Assembly: GCA_009760855.2 (NCBI GenBank)
Contig: WPIO01000195.1
Span: 390,222 to 454,221, forward strand
Source: Cristatella mucedo
Taxonomy: Eukaryota; Bryozoa; Phylactolaemata; Cristatellidae
Length of the DNA: 64,000 nucleotides
Direction of reading: 5' to 3'
The position numbers and the translations under genes were made by a program. A model generated the notes under the pieces. That model was not told the DNA's origin. It saw only the letters and a list, made by a program, of their open reading frames with translations, and did no database searches. Positions 38,685 to 49,430 of the stretch are shown here, one piece after another; positions within the stretch are counted from its first letter, which is position 1, and each line of letters begins with the position of its first letter.

Positions 38685-41600
38685 CACACACACACACAAC
38701 TTGTCGACCACGATCGCTTGATGTATTGCTTGGCCGGTACATCACCTCTAGAATCTTTTTAATGTCTTCCATAATAACCTTTTTCAATACGACCCTTTTA
38801 CTATAATCCTGCAGTTAAGCCTGCTTATTTCCAACAACACAACATTGCAAACATGTGATCTTGCTTAGCAAAAGATACCACAATGCACACTGGTCCGTGT
38901 ATTCCGGACATACCATACCGTCTGTAGCTCGATGCTTGCAGGTCTTCCTGCCTGTGCAACCAGGATACTTACAGCAGGTGCACTCTGCAGCTAGGCTTGT
39001 CAGTCTTTAGTGTCGAAACTGTTACATTACACCATTTCAAACCGATCTGCCGTGCTTACTCATCAAACAGCTTATTGACTTGCAAGGGTTTTTTCACCCA
39101 CTGCTAGGTTTGGTCATTCTCTTGCCGTGGCTTGCTGATTCCTGCCACTGTGCCACCTTGCACTTAGGATACAAAGTTAGGTGTCATAAATTGCAGTCTC
39201 CACCACCAAATCCAGCCAAGATCCCTGATCAAGACGCCATCGGTGTGACGGTTGTATTACTCACTTGTTCTTACCGCGATCAAGAGTTTATCCGTGTGGG
39301 TTACTACGTCAACAATGAGTATACCGATCCTGAACTCAGAGAGAATCCAGCTGCCGTTCCTGACTTTGACAAGGTACCACATCTAGTGCCATCTGGTACC
39401 ATTGTGTGAGCTGGTATAGGCTATCCATTGCCTTGTATTTGCTGCCCTTCTCATGAGGATCTGATATGCTTGTTCGTTTAGCCTCGGTAGCATCTATGCT
39501 GATCTCACAACAGGCACCCTGCGCTGTTATGGGCCACTTAAACAGTTTAGTATGCTGTTTGGTATGCGGTGGCAATACCTTAAAAATTCGCATTGACAAT
39601 CACATTTGTTGCAGTGAGTACCAAACTGTAGCTCTTCTTGGTAAATACTGTATGCATGCTAGTGTTTAACATAATTGTGCATTTATGTTTTGGGATGCAT
39701 ATTTCTTACGGTTTGCATGGATATTTTCACCTAGGTATGATGCATGCATGCTGGTTTGAATTATTTTTTTTACAATACCACTTACTATCTGTGACTGATG
39801 GCTGCAAGGGTTGTACGTGCCTTTGTTATTCCCTCATGCTGCACATCGAAAGCTCCTCGAGCATTTTGAGTATCCACGGAAAACTCTAATGTATCAACCT
39901 CTTAGTCCTCATAGCTTTGTGAGGTTCCAGGCAAATTCTGACCCTATGAGTCACAAATTCGACCTTTCCAAATGCCGTCAGGCTGGATGTAGTCGAGTTA
40001 TCTTGTGATTGGTTTGCACATCTATGCCTACGACACCCAGCTGTACTTCCTGCCTGACATTTAAGTTGTGGTGTGGCTGCTGTCGAAGAGTGCTATAAAC
40101 CCTCAGCTGTTGGTGTGAAATATGACCTAGATTCAATCACATGACCACACTGCTAACTAAGGAAGCTGCATTGGTTCCACATTGATCAATGGTTACAAGG
40201 CAAAATTTGTACTCAAATACACAAAGCCTGCCACGGTGTAATTCCTGTATACCTAATTGAGCTGTTGTACCGATGTCACTCTCCATGTCTCTTCCCCATG
40301 TCGTCCCAGAGCAATTAATTAGCTGTATAAAGTTCTTTCACGTAATGACTGTTGGTGACAATAGCTATTTCTTTGTGGACCAGAAATTGTGTAACTTTAG
40401 CAATCTTGCACACTAATGATGCCATCTCTTCTTCTGCTGATGCTGGCACTCCCTTTTCAGCTGCCCATCGATGCTATTTCTGTGACTTCTTTCACTGACC
40501 TACTGACTCAGCTATGCCTTTCACTTTTTCCTTCCACGAGACGAGGTTATGGCTAACTTTGCTTGTCAAAACTGTTTATGCTCTAAAAGTTCTGGAAAAC
40601 TCCAGTATAACCCACTTGGGCTTCACGACAATATACATACAGTATATGCATCTTTGCATATACTGTATGTATATTGTCTGTAGATGTACCTAGTGTCATC
40701 TTTCTGGGCCAAAATGACCTTTTGCTAGATGACCACATGTGCTACTCAGTCAGTCTGCCTAGTTTCAGCTATGTAATATTGCAGCATATCGAGCATGTTT
40801 AAATGCTGGTGCCGAAACCAAGTTTGTTTGAGCTTACCTGAATCTCATCTAGACTTCTGTAACTCATTTTGCAGGTCTTTCTGTCTGTGCAATAAGCCGC
40901 TTACTCTGATGCCTACACTTGTGAGTAGTTGACGTTTCCTTGTTTCCTGTATGTAATAGGATGCTAGGCATGTCCGTCATGAGTAGTGCAAATATGGCAC
41001 GTTACACGCATCTCTCTAACCGTCAATGGCTTATCCATCAAGTAGCCCATCAACTTCCTGGCACTTAGTTTAGGCTTGTTCATTCTCTTGCTCTGGCTAA
41101 CATATCAGATATACATAATGCTCGGGCTTCCTCATGCACCACCCTCAGATCCTCTACCAAATTACGACCAACCTCAAGTTTTTTGCAGTGTGCATTATTC
41201 AGTTCTGTGTACCTCAAGCCTGGGTACATAAAAACTCCATCACGACATCCCGTGACTTGACGAAATTTATAGCAAAGCTAAAATTTCACATGTTCATTCA
41301 AGTCTTAGCTTCATTTTTCATCCTTCACTTATTAGTTGATATGCTTCCTTTCAGCCTATGCCTGGAAATATTTATTCTTCTGGTAATATTCTTAATATTC
41401 CTAAGTACTTCTTGCCTCACCGTGACCTTTACTGACTGCCTTCACGGATTAGCAAAGAATTATTGCTGGCCGTTTTCTTCCATCACTATATCCTGCACGA
41501 GCTCACTGTCTGGTCGTAGCTGTATCAGGTTTTGTTTAATCCTAATTTCTAAATGGCATGCAAGCGCACACAAGTTCATGAGTCTCACAGTGCTTCAATA

Positions 41601-44600
41601 GTGTATTATTTGTGCTAGCACCTGTGCCAAATATAGCAGCATCCCATTTTATGGTATTTGCCCTCCTTCCCAGCTTCTTCACAGGTATAGGCATCCGAAT
41701 AAAAAATGAAGGTAAAGAAAGAAGTGCTGGCATTTGGGAAGTCGAGCTAAAGCTGGTTTTATATGCAGGACAGGTCATCAAAGCAGACGTTCATTACTTG
41801 GCCACCACTGTAGCTTGTAGGAAGTGCATTCGGGTACAGCGCTGCCCTGCTTGCTGAGAAAACTGTTCCATTAATGAGAACCGAGACTAAACCCGACTAT
41901 CGCATGGCCTACACTGGTTGCTAAGCGTGCTTGAGCAGGAGCGGTTGTACCGTGTATAGTTACAAATTAGCATGTAGCAACAATTGAACTACTCTTTGTT
42001 TAAAATAAAGTCTTTCTGAATCTAACTCAAATGTAAATCAACAACCTTTTAGCGCAAAAGTTTTTCAAGGAACTATCAAGGCAAAGAGGCAGTGCTGGCT
42101 GCTCGGTTTCGGCAACGTGTTTGGCGCAGTTATTAGCCGTTAGTGAGAGATTCGACATCGATTCACACAGTGCTGATGCCCATGGTGAAGCTCTTGCGTA
42201 GTTCTAGCTGTCCTAAAGGCCACGGAAGCTTCCGAGTTGAGACACCGCCTGAATTCGACACTCAGGGTTCTTGGATCTGACCACCGTGATTTAGCAGCAG
42301 GCACTCGCACCCGATGTTATCGTTTAGCCCACTACAGTACTTAGCCGCCTGTCCTCTGAATCGACTGTTGTGCTGTAGAAGCAGCTAATATAATCAAGAC
42401 ATTAGGCAGCTCGGGATGTCATATTATTGGGGCTGGTGCAGTTGTTTCATCTGCTCTTGTGCCTGGTCCAGCATGTGAGCAGCTGTGCATGACTGTACAC
42501 CCAGTCATAAAAATTACTTGCAGAAGTTACAGTGGCTGAACTAATAGACCAAGAAGTGACACAGGAGCATGCCCGATGAGTCAGGCTGAGATCTGTGAGT
42601 GCTGACCGAATGCCAGGGCAATTAAAGAACATTTTCTCAAATTTTCCCGACCATACACTAGGCGAGGGCGAACAGTTTATTGCTAAATTGAAGTGAACGA
42701 TGTGACTCTCAATGCCCATCACAAGCCAGGTTGTGGACTTGGGTCCTCCTGCAGGCATCTTTTGTTGCCCACTGCAAGTCACGGTGATATACTATTGTGA
42801 TCAGCCGACCTTTACAAGAAAAGGTGTCAGTCACAGACTTTGTCTGAGCACTTTGTTCTTCGCTGTTTATTTAATAGCTGTTTTCACCTTTCGTCCTGCT
42901 GTCTTTCAAAACCTTGATAATGTTAACTGAAGCCTCTGTCACTCACATGAACATTAGGATGTCTTCATGGACTTCTTGTTATTGAGACACAGGGATCAAC
43001 AGCTGAAAGTAGGGCGATATTCAGTAAAGAGAAGTCTGCAGTTGCATTGAAGCTGATGTCGTACGAATTGGGATTTACACGAGAAGTTAGGGCCCATTGA
43101 GAGGTGCAGTTTTGGGAGCTGGTTTTGGAACAGCCTCAAATTTAGAGTAAATGTAACATTTTCTGACCATTTTGCCTGCATAGCCAATGAGGCAAGTTGT
43201 ATTTCCTCAAGCTTGTGCTCCATCCTTTAAAATTATTGAATCAGCTCTTGTATGAGCATAACTTAATAAGTATTTTGTTTAAGTTAATGAACAAAATCAT
43301 TATGTGAGCTGACCAGTCAAGTTTCTATGGCCCATAGCAAGTTTTATAAAATGTTCCTTGCCTTAAGACATTTATCTATTATTGTGCATGGTATGTTGGC
43401 AGATCACATTAAGGATTTATGGTAATTGTTCATCTTTGCCTATTAACATTCGAATTCAGTGGCACCTGCCTGCTTCTCCTGCAGCAACCTGTCGTTCTAA
43501 AACTAGTGATTCGCATCCAGCTGTTTTGGGCTAGTACCTGAGCTTAGCTGTTTGGTCATGTGAAGGTGCTCCAGCATTAATGAAAGCCATGCTAAATACC
43601 TTTTGCAGCTACCTAAATGCTGTTGGGTTGGGCCTAGTCGAGCAGCCTTTCATTTCGAATTTTATTATTCTAAGCTTCTAATCAAAATCAGATTAAGCAA
43701 CCTGAATAATATTAGTAGCCACAGTAAGACAGTGGTATAGCACCCTAAGAGAGCTAAATATTGTTTTGGCAATATACATATGCTAGGGAAAACCATGTCA
43801 AATAGTTAGTGATAACAAATGGTGTCAGAAAAATAAGTTTACATTAAAATCTACACTGACGAAGCAAATGCTGTGGCAAAAAAGTTAGTTTTTAGCTATG
43901 CTTTGCATCCTATATTAGTAGATTAGTCAGATACTTCCGTAACGGCAGAATTGGTGGAATCTGCGCATCTCTCCTAGAGCAAATTGAGTACCGTAGGGAG
44001 ATTCTTCTTTTGGTCAGCTGGAATGCAGTCGTCATGTCTTAGCCACTTATGCTGGACTTTCCCTTGTAAGCAGTATTAAACATGCCCATTTGTTTGTATA
44101 AGGTTGAGGAAAGAGCTCGCATGCTTACTATTTCATTAAGTTATTATTAAAATTATTATCTTAGCACGCTGCACGAACTTTTTCCTCATCAATATATATC
44201 CTAAACTAATGCTCTCCAAAACGGATCACAGTTATAATGGACGCAGCCTATTGCTGACAAGAATCCTCTAAAAAAAAATGCCGAGTAGCGCTTACTGGTG
44301 CAAGCAACCGTCAGATGAGCATGGCTTGGGTGGCTTATCACAGCGCAGTGCTAGATTTCATCGTGGCTCGGGCAGTGATTTCTTATAAAGTAAGCAATCA
44401 CAGGAATATCTAAAGCAAGTTAATAAGATTATTAATAATCGCATCGATTAGTGAATAGTGGCATCTTGCAGCTGTTTATGGTACTTGAATGTGTTAAGGA
44501 TGGCAGAAAAACAAATATTGTTCGGTGCTACCGTGCCATCTTTCAAGTCCTTCCTCAAGCATAGATGATTAATGTATACAGGGTGATTTAAAAATCATCA

Positions 44601-46186
44601 CCCAATCAAGCTTCTATTTGTTAAATGCATCGATTCCGAAGATTGGGGCCAGCCATTTTTTCCTCCTGCAATAAATAAGAGTGGTCTCATTGTCAACGGA
44701 CATAGCTAGAATGTTGCATTCTTGATTATATAAACTGCCGATTCTTGACTAATTCTTGTACAGCCAGAAACTTTGAAGTCCAGAGGGGCCTTTAGTTGAG
44801 TGAAATTCAGCTTCAGGTATTAATCCCTTGTTGCTGCTGGTGTACGCTTTAGAATCACGGAAGCGAACTGTCAACCAACCTCTGTGCAGGGAGTAGCATG
44901 GCAGAGCACACGCAGGATGTAATTTACTGTAGCAGCAGCTAGTATTAAAGGGGAGGGTTTCGATGTGACCTTGATGTGACACAAGAACATGTACTCAATA
45001 AAGCCTGTGCCTGAAACAGAGTCATGAAAGTGGACTTAGTAGTAAGGGGTTCTTTAACATAAACCCCTGAAAGACTCCCTAGGAGGTGCACAAATCGCCC
45101 GTCACTCTCCTCGAAAGAGGAGATAAGTCGTAACAAAGTAGGTGTACCGGAAGGTGTACCTGAGCTTGCTATGGTGTAATAAGCACAGTGTCTTTTCATG
45201 ACACAAGTGTAGAGACTACTAGCAGTAGAGTAAAGTGAGTTAGGTTAATAAAACTGGCTGGTCAACATTACTTTTTAATATAAAAAAATGAACATCCATA
45301 CTTGAAATCAGCAAAGTCAAGCTGAGCAACTGACCAGACTGACTCACCTCCACCTTTGAATTTTTGTATGTAGATAGATTACAGCAATCGTCGTGTATGA
45401 ACCCTGCGGAAATGCTGACCTTGAAAGAAGGCTGTTGGAAAGGAGAGGCTCATTCGAGCAGTCTAGTCCTAACGAAGCAAGCTGGAGCAGGGAATGCATT
45501 TCCTTATGCTAACAAATATTGATACCAGATTCTGAACCTCTGAGCCTCAGATCTTTGCCTGTGTGTTGTGGGAAGTCACTGTAGCTGTGCCGCAAAGGTG
45601 CACTCTCTCAGCACTGCCTTCATTTTTCACCTGACGTCCAGCTTATTTATATTAGTCACTCGCACGGTTTCACCAATGCTTGTCGCAGACCAGCCTCGTT
45701 CTCGGCTGTACCTGGGCACGGCAGATCGAGAGCCATGCAGCTAGCTGTTCGATTGATAAGCAAGACAACCACCCTCACTCTGAAAGGGTGAGGGCGTGCA
45801 AAAATAATCTTCGTCACTCACAGCAAGCTGGTCAAAGCGCCTGTGAACTTATTCCATACGCAAAGCCTACTCTGATAGAGCTGGAGTTGCATGTCTTTCG
45901 GGCACATGCCAGACAATTATAGTGTTCCTCTGTTACTGTTACACAGGTCCAGCGAAATATCTTAGCAACGTCGCCACGTGTCACGCGCTTCAAAATCGAC
46001 TGGGGTGACACTGTAGAAGAGGCCAGTCAGAGCAATGCCGAGAACGTGCCACCAGCTCAGCATCAAGCCATGGCTGAGAAGGAGCCTCTCATGCCACCAC
46101 CACTGAACGGTGAAGGATCCAAGTCAGCACTGGTACTCGGCGACAGCAATAGCCTTAGTGTGGAAGCTATGATGTCAGATTCATAG
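32910..46186 (+). CDS. ASF1: Histone chaperone ASF1, complete
   Basis: ASF1 binds the H3-H4 dimer in the nucleus and hands it to CAF-1 and HIRA for nucleosome assembly. CDS exons: 32910-33018, 33372-33487, 39197-39373, 45947-46186. All joins are GT-AG and in phase, and the sum is 642 bases, giving 213 aa (human paralogues about 202-204). The conserved core is about 1-155, with NVVVLDNPSPF, FEITFDCLEPL, EWKIIYVGSAE and EFIRVGYYVNNEYTDPELRE. Counting from Met1, Asp54, Val94 and Arg108 of the H3-binding face are conserved, and the HIRA/CAF-1 patch reads Asp36-Asp37 (Glu36-Asp37 in human). The tail of about 58 residues is Ser/Glu-rich and diverged, as usual. Start: GAAGACATGG in a good context after the promoter motifs. 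AATAAA is at 46414-46419. Introns 2 and 3 are 5.7 and 6.6 kb. Confidence 0.97.
33030..33064. repeat. GC-rich hairpin just inside ASF1 intron 1
   Basis: GCTCCGCGGC and its near reverse complement GCCGCGGAGC flank AGCAGCAGCGCC, ending about 45 bases after the exon 1 donor. A strong RNA hairpin this close to the donor could influence splicing, but that is speculation. Confidence 0.75.
34744..35570 (-). mobile_element. LINE with reverse transcriptase catalytic region, antisense
   Basis: The minus strand carries, in order with frameshifts: TIDYQALRGRL and TALQWFRSDLSGR (RT fingers/palm), LGSHFYTDHAQLYLYFDPSL (the YADD-type catalytic block, here YTDH and so inactive), then MGKPKVTGPL. A short 3' UTR ends at an (ATA)n tract at 34744-34760. 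The order shows internal deletion between RT and 3' end. It is an old, dead copy in ASF1 intron 2. Confidence 0.8.
35683..35845 (-). mobile_element. LINE 3' UTR fragment
   Basis: (TAA)n at 35683-35696, antisense terminal stem-loop (GATAAAGCACCCTCAGATAA ... CCCTAGGCGCTTTAC) and 3' UTR up to GGGGTGACATGCACAGGGTC. Severely 5'-truncated. Confidence 0.88.
36128..36205 (+). mobile_element. LINE or SINE B tail fragment
   Basis: GTAAAGTTCCCAGAAAGAGA, TTGAGTTCTCTGAGGGTGC and an interrupted (ATT)n match the shared 3' end. No body is left. Confidence 0.7.
36535..36688 (-). mobile_element. tRNA-derived SINE, family B (antisense)
   Basis: Read on the minus strand: a head with GTTTAAGGTGCTCACCCCAA, CCAAGGTCGAGGTG, a diverged B box, then a tail AATAGAGATTAAGTTCTCTT followed by AGGGTGATATACAAAAGAAT. 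It lies in ASF1 intron 2. Confidence 0.75.
38634..38699 (+). repeat. (CA)n microsatellite
   Basis: About 66 bases of CA repeats with one G interruption, in ASF1 intron 2. Confidence 0.98.
38930..39155 (+). mobile_element. LINE ORF2 fragment
   Basis: It reads GLPACATRIL-like sequence at 38944, CTGCAGCTAGGCTTGTCAG (AARLV region), and a fragment like the LTF.SLHSLA region at 39100-39130, with stops. It ends about 40 bases before ASF1 exon 3, so it may have replaced part of the branch-point region. Confidence 0.65.
39800..41600 (+). mobile_element. LINE ORF2, heavily degraded
   Basis: The sense strand can be followed by motif order: a catalytic block reading HIYAYDTQLYFLPD at about 40018 (YADD-type, degraded), SSFWAKM around 40700, LPESHLDFCNS around 40840, then ITTSRDLTKFIAKLKFHMFI at about 41240. 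Many stops and frameshifts occur. It may belong to yet another L2/CR1-like family. A 24-bp perfect hairpin interrupts it at 40627-40678. Confidence 0.7.
40627..40678. repeat. Perfect hairpin (24-bp arms, 4-base loop)
   Basis: Arms 40627-40650 and 40655-40678 are exact reverse complements around TCTT. It is A/T-rich, within the degraded LINE in ASF1 intron 3. Confidence 0.95.
42712..42805 (+). mobile_element. Possible SINE A remnant
   Basis: AGGTTGTGGACTTGGGTCCT, a GCAGGC step, TTGCCCACTGCAAGT and CACGGTGATA align with the family A B-box and stem-loop region. It is too diverged to be sure. Confidence 0.35.
43735..44060 (-). mobile_element. Possible degraded LINE 3' end
   Basis: TATAGCACCCTAAGAGAGCT, AAATATTG and ACCATGTCAAATAGTTAGTG resemble the antisense tail and 3' UTR of the copy starting at 34744. 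No tail repeat is left. Confidence 0.4.
45021..45227 (+). pseudogene. Nuclear mitochondrial insertion (NUMT): 12S rRNA 3' end plus tRNA-Glu
   Basis: 45021-45160 matches the 3' end of animal mitochondrial small-subunit rRNA: GGACTTAGTAGTAA, GGTGCACAAATCGCCCGTCA, a helix 44-like stem (CTCTCCTCGAAAGAGGAGA), AAGTCGTAACAAAGTAGGTG and the helix 45 stem-loop GTGTACCGGAAGGTGTACC. 45164-45227 then folds as a tRNA of 64 bases, with D stem GTGT/GCAC, a perfect anticodon stem GTGTC/GACAC with loop TTTTCAT (anticodon TTC, Glu), T stem GTAG/CTAC, and an acceptor stem with two or three mismatches. It lies in ASF1 intron 3, so it is a nuclear copy. Nuclear copies of this type are not expressed as rRNA. Confidence 0.85.
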
Positions 46187-46450
46187 CTTGCCACCGTGCG
46201 GTCAGACTTTTCGCAGCCGACTTGTGAAATATTTTCAGGTTTGATCGTGGGAGTATGTCTTCGATGAGGTTTACTTGAGAAACATGCATACGAAGATCAT
46301 TGTAGTCGCTAAAGGTGTCTGCAATTCACGTATCAGACGTCAGGGCCGTCGTATTCTGTGTGCATTTTTGAACATACCGCTGTTCTTGTTTAAGCGGAAC
46401 TACGCAATTATGTAATAAATTAAATTTAGCCACAGCAGCGGCTGCTTTTG
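46187..46450 (+). other. ASF1 3' UTR
   Basis: About 250 bases from the stop codon to just past the polyadenylation signal AATAAA at 46414-46419. Confidence 0.7.
46414..46419 (+). promoter_or_regulatory. ASF1 polyadenylation signal
   Basis: Canonical AATAAA 228 bases after the ASF1 stop codon; a TG/T-rich stretch follows at 46450-46520. Confidence 0.65.
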
Positions 46451-46714
46451 TCAATTTTTGTTCTCATCGGTAGCAGTGTGGTAGTCTGAACTTTCACTCG
46501 TTAGTCTCATTTCTTTGTGGTGTGTGTCGTTTCATCCTGATTGAGCGTTATCGTTTTCAGGCATGCTAAGTGGTCGCTATTGGGTTATACAATCGTGATT
46601 GACTCTACGGTGCCTTTTGTAGTGTAATGCAGCTTGGAAAGAATTGGTCCCAAAATGCATGCCGTTTTTCTTGACAGGGAAAGCTTCGAGTGTAACTCAA
46701 GCTTGTCCTAGCCT

Positions 46715-47650
46715 TTACATGTCAAGTCAGGGATGCCGGGACATCATTTGGGAGTGAGTCCCAGGCTTTGGGAGCATATCAACTAAAGGCACAGTCTTCA
46801 AAAGATTTGAGGTTCACACGAGGTGTCGTTCAGCGAGTTGATTCAGAAAAGCAGGTGTTACGATGCCTAGCTTGGTTGGGGGGGGGGAGTGGGCTGACGG
46901 GTAGTCTGGAGCCAGAGAGTGAAGGGAGTTTAAAGTGAGTGACAGAACCTTAAAGTCGATCGGCTGCATGATGGGGAGTCAGCGCAAGTCGGCTAGAAGT
47001 GGTGCGATGGCGTGGCAAGTGAAAAAGTGGCAACTGCCGCGCTCACACGACAGACAAGGCTGGCTGCAGAGTTTTGCACCAGCTGTAAGAGCATGATTGC
47101 ACAGGCCGGTAGACCAGCAAGCAGTGAGTTGTAGAATCGAGACGGGATGAAGCAAATGCACGGACCAATTTGGATCAATTTGGATGTAGCATCACTGTCT
47201 AAGCAAGCCAGAATTTTAGCAATGTTATGTAGCTGAAAGTAGGTAGACTTGTCTTTGGAACTGATGTGGTCATCTAGTAAAAGGTCATTTTGGAACAGGA
47301 CACCTGGATTTCGTACATATTCAACTGATGTGCTGGCAGAGGCAGTTTTGAGCATAAAGGTTTCCGAGTTGCACTTAGTTATTTCGCACCTGTTTATTGT
47401 AGCATTTAGTGGGTCCATGTGATTCGTCCTTTGTGTGCTCGTGTGTGCTGACACTGCCTGCTGCAACTAACCATATCTACATGTTGGCCCTGTGCATGTC
47501 ACATCTAACGATGTTATGCTTGATGACATTGTGCATTTTACCAGTAGCCATTTAATCGTGCTGCCTTTACAGCACATGTAAAAGGCCTATACAGAGATTC
47601 AGTTCTGTTAAGGCGCTATACAACCATATTACTATTATTATTATTACTAT
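46715..47650. mobile_element. LINE with inverted 5' part (twin-priming structure)
   Basis: 46715-47405 encodes LINE ORF2 on the minus strand (NNPGVL-type block reading RNPGVLFQNDLLLDDHI, then SRFYNSLLAGLPACAI and LVQNSAASLVCR). From 47406 the plus strand starts at the very end of the ORF (GTGGGTCCATGTGATTCG) and runs through the 3' UTR, the stem-loop and (ATT)n to 47650. So the 5' segment is inverted relative to an intact 3' end. The two parts are nearly contiguous in element coordinates, with about 50 bases missing. Confidence 0.8.
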
Positions 47651-48008
47651 TGTGTTATTACACTCATTCTAAATAGGTAACAAGAGCGATATTGGAAGTG
47701 AACTCATGAAGTTTCTCGCTTGGGGGCTCTTACCATTAATTTCATATTTCTTGTCGATTTAATTTCGGACCTCTGCTATATGAATATATGGTATATGTAC
47801 GACCATAGTCCGTGAAAGATTAAGAAGCCGTCAAAATAGCACGTCACAATTCATTAGAGCAGAAGAAATCGCACTAGCCTGGCTCAAAACACTGAAGTCA
47901 CGTATTCCTGTCAGATTCTGATCTGAAGCACACAGCAGCACTGCCGTGCTTAATATGTCAATCAACACGGCTGTTCCAGTCGAACAGGTTGCCGCAATTA
48001 AAAAGATG

Positions 48009-48280
48009 GTAATAATAATAATACATTTGATATAGTGCCCTCAGAGAACTCAATCTCTTTCTAGGCACTTTACATTTGCTGCAAAATAAGCACGATCGAA
48101 TGGTTGGTGGCAGCGTGTTCAATGACAACAAGCATAACATGGTTAGGGGTGACACGCACAGGGTCAGCATGCAAATGTGGTTAGTGTCAGCACGCATAAG
48201 CACGTAGAGGACGAATCACACGGACCCACAATATGCTGTGACAAATAGATGCGTTTTTAGTCTCTTTTTAGATGTAACTG
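48009..48280 (-). mobile_element. LINE 3' UTR fragment
   Basis: (TAA)n at 48009-48022, antisense stem-loop (GATATAGTGCCCTCAGAGAA ... TTTCTAGGCACTTTAC) and 3' UTR to about 48280. Confidence 0.9.
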
Positions 48281-48778
48281 CCAATCAAGCCCCATTGGAC
48301 TGGTTTCTTGGTATTCTGAGTGCTATTCATAATGAAGAGAATTAGCAAATTATGAGAAAATCAAATAATTAAAATTTTGTCAAATGTAATTTTAATCTGG
48401 ATGCTCATCAATATAGTCAACGACTCCCGTCCATTAATCGCTAACATCAGCTAGGTTCATCTCAGAGGCCGTGCTAAGCCAAGTTCCATACTCACCGCGC
48501 TTAGGCGCAGCAGTACATACAATCTGCATCTTATGCGTTTTATGCTTAATAACGGAAAATTTAGGCGCATTTAAGGCCGTAGTCGTGCATCCTGCACTAA
48601 CTCAAAAAGGCCCAAACCTGGCCTTTGACCTGAGATACCCCAGCTGACATCGGACTTCGTCGACCCGGGCTAGTGAAACCTACGCGGGCTCAACTCATCT
48701 TCCAGCCAAGAAATCCAGCGTTTCCCAAATCAGCGTCGCAGAAAACGAATATTTTCGAGGCGACTGCCTAATGCAGTG

Positions 48779-49090
48779 ATGGCTGCTGCCACCGTGGAGG
48801 CCACCGACCGGTCGGTCAATCAGTTAGTCGGTGGCCCTAAAGAGACCCCTAAAAGGAAAGCTGGCGAAAGGAAGGCCACCTCGGAGGCCAGCCGGCCGGC
48901 TGCAGCTGAAGGCTCGCAAACGAAGGCCCACCGGCGTGTGCTCCGGTTGGAGCTGAGAGTCGGCGGCCGACGCCGCGGCCTCGGCTGGCGCTTGGGGGGC
49001 GGGGCGGGAGGGGCAGCTGTCGCTGGATGTCGCAGTCGGATGAGTCTGGGAGCTTTTGACAAGGCTTCTGACATTGCAGGCAGGCCTTAA
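48779..49090 (+). other. GC-rich orphan open frame, possible first exon
   Basis: An ATG at 48779 opens a frame of about 103 codons in a GC-rich, CpG-rich island: Ala/Thr start, then a basic stretch (PKETPKRKAGERKATSE). Composition resembles an intrinsically disordered N-terminus, but no family is recognised, no partner exons are found, and the second half is low-complexity Gly/Arg. It may be a CpG-island promoter rather than coding. Confidence 0.2.
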
Positions 49091-49430
49091 GAAATTTTAG
49101 TGCCGCTGCCAAGTCAGTGCAAGTCGGAGCAACGTTTCCTGGCAAGCAAGCTTCCTGAGAGCATTGTTGCCGCGTCCTGGGCTGCTTGGTTCAACACGAC
49201 GACGACGCATTTTTTGAGCCGTGCAGCCGCTGGAGGCTGGCGGTCTGCTTGAAACGCTGCTTTGCTTCACGCCTTCGTTTCGACGCAAGCACCAACAGCA
49301 GGCTACCGAGCAATGGCTGCGACGCAAGCTGAAGCACCGCCAACGCAAGCTGAACGACTCGAGCTCGATCTGCGGCGATCCGGAATAGGGTTTCTGAAAA
49401 ACAAGTCATTTTTGAAAAAAACAGCTGTTT

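Larger units (their letters stand above)
33488..39196 (+). other. ASF1 intron 2
   Basis: This 5.7-kb intron contains LINE fragments on both strands (34744-35570, 35683-35845, 36128-36205, 38930-39155), a family B SINE (36535-36688) and a (CA)n tract. Nothing is recognisable in 33900-34700 or 36800-38550. Confidence 0.85.
39374..45946 (+). other. ASF1 intron 3
   Basis: This 6.6-kb intron holds a long degraded LINE (39800-41600) with a perfect hairpin inside it, a possible SINE A remnant (42712-42805), a weak LINE tail (43735-44060) and the mitochondrial insertion (45021-45227). The remainder, including 41610-42700, 42810-43730 and 44070-45000, shows nothing I can name. Confidence 0.85.

Noticed and set aside
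42447-43223. Minus-strand frames that look faintly LINE-like (CSCVTSWS, LPKLHLSMGPNF)
   Set aside because: I could not order these motifs along a LINE ORF and saw no terminal tail, so no element is claimed here.
45021-45227. Functional rRNA and tRNA genes
   Set aside because: The fragment is only the end of a mitochondrial 12S gene plus one imperfect tRNA within a nuclear intron; the acceptor stem has mismatches.
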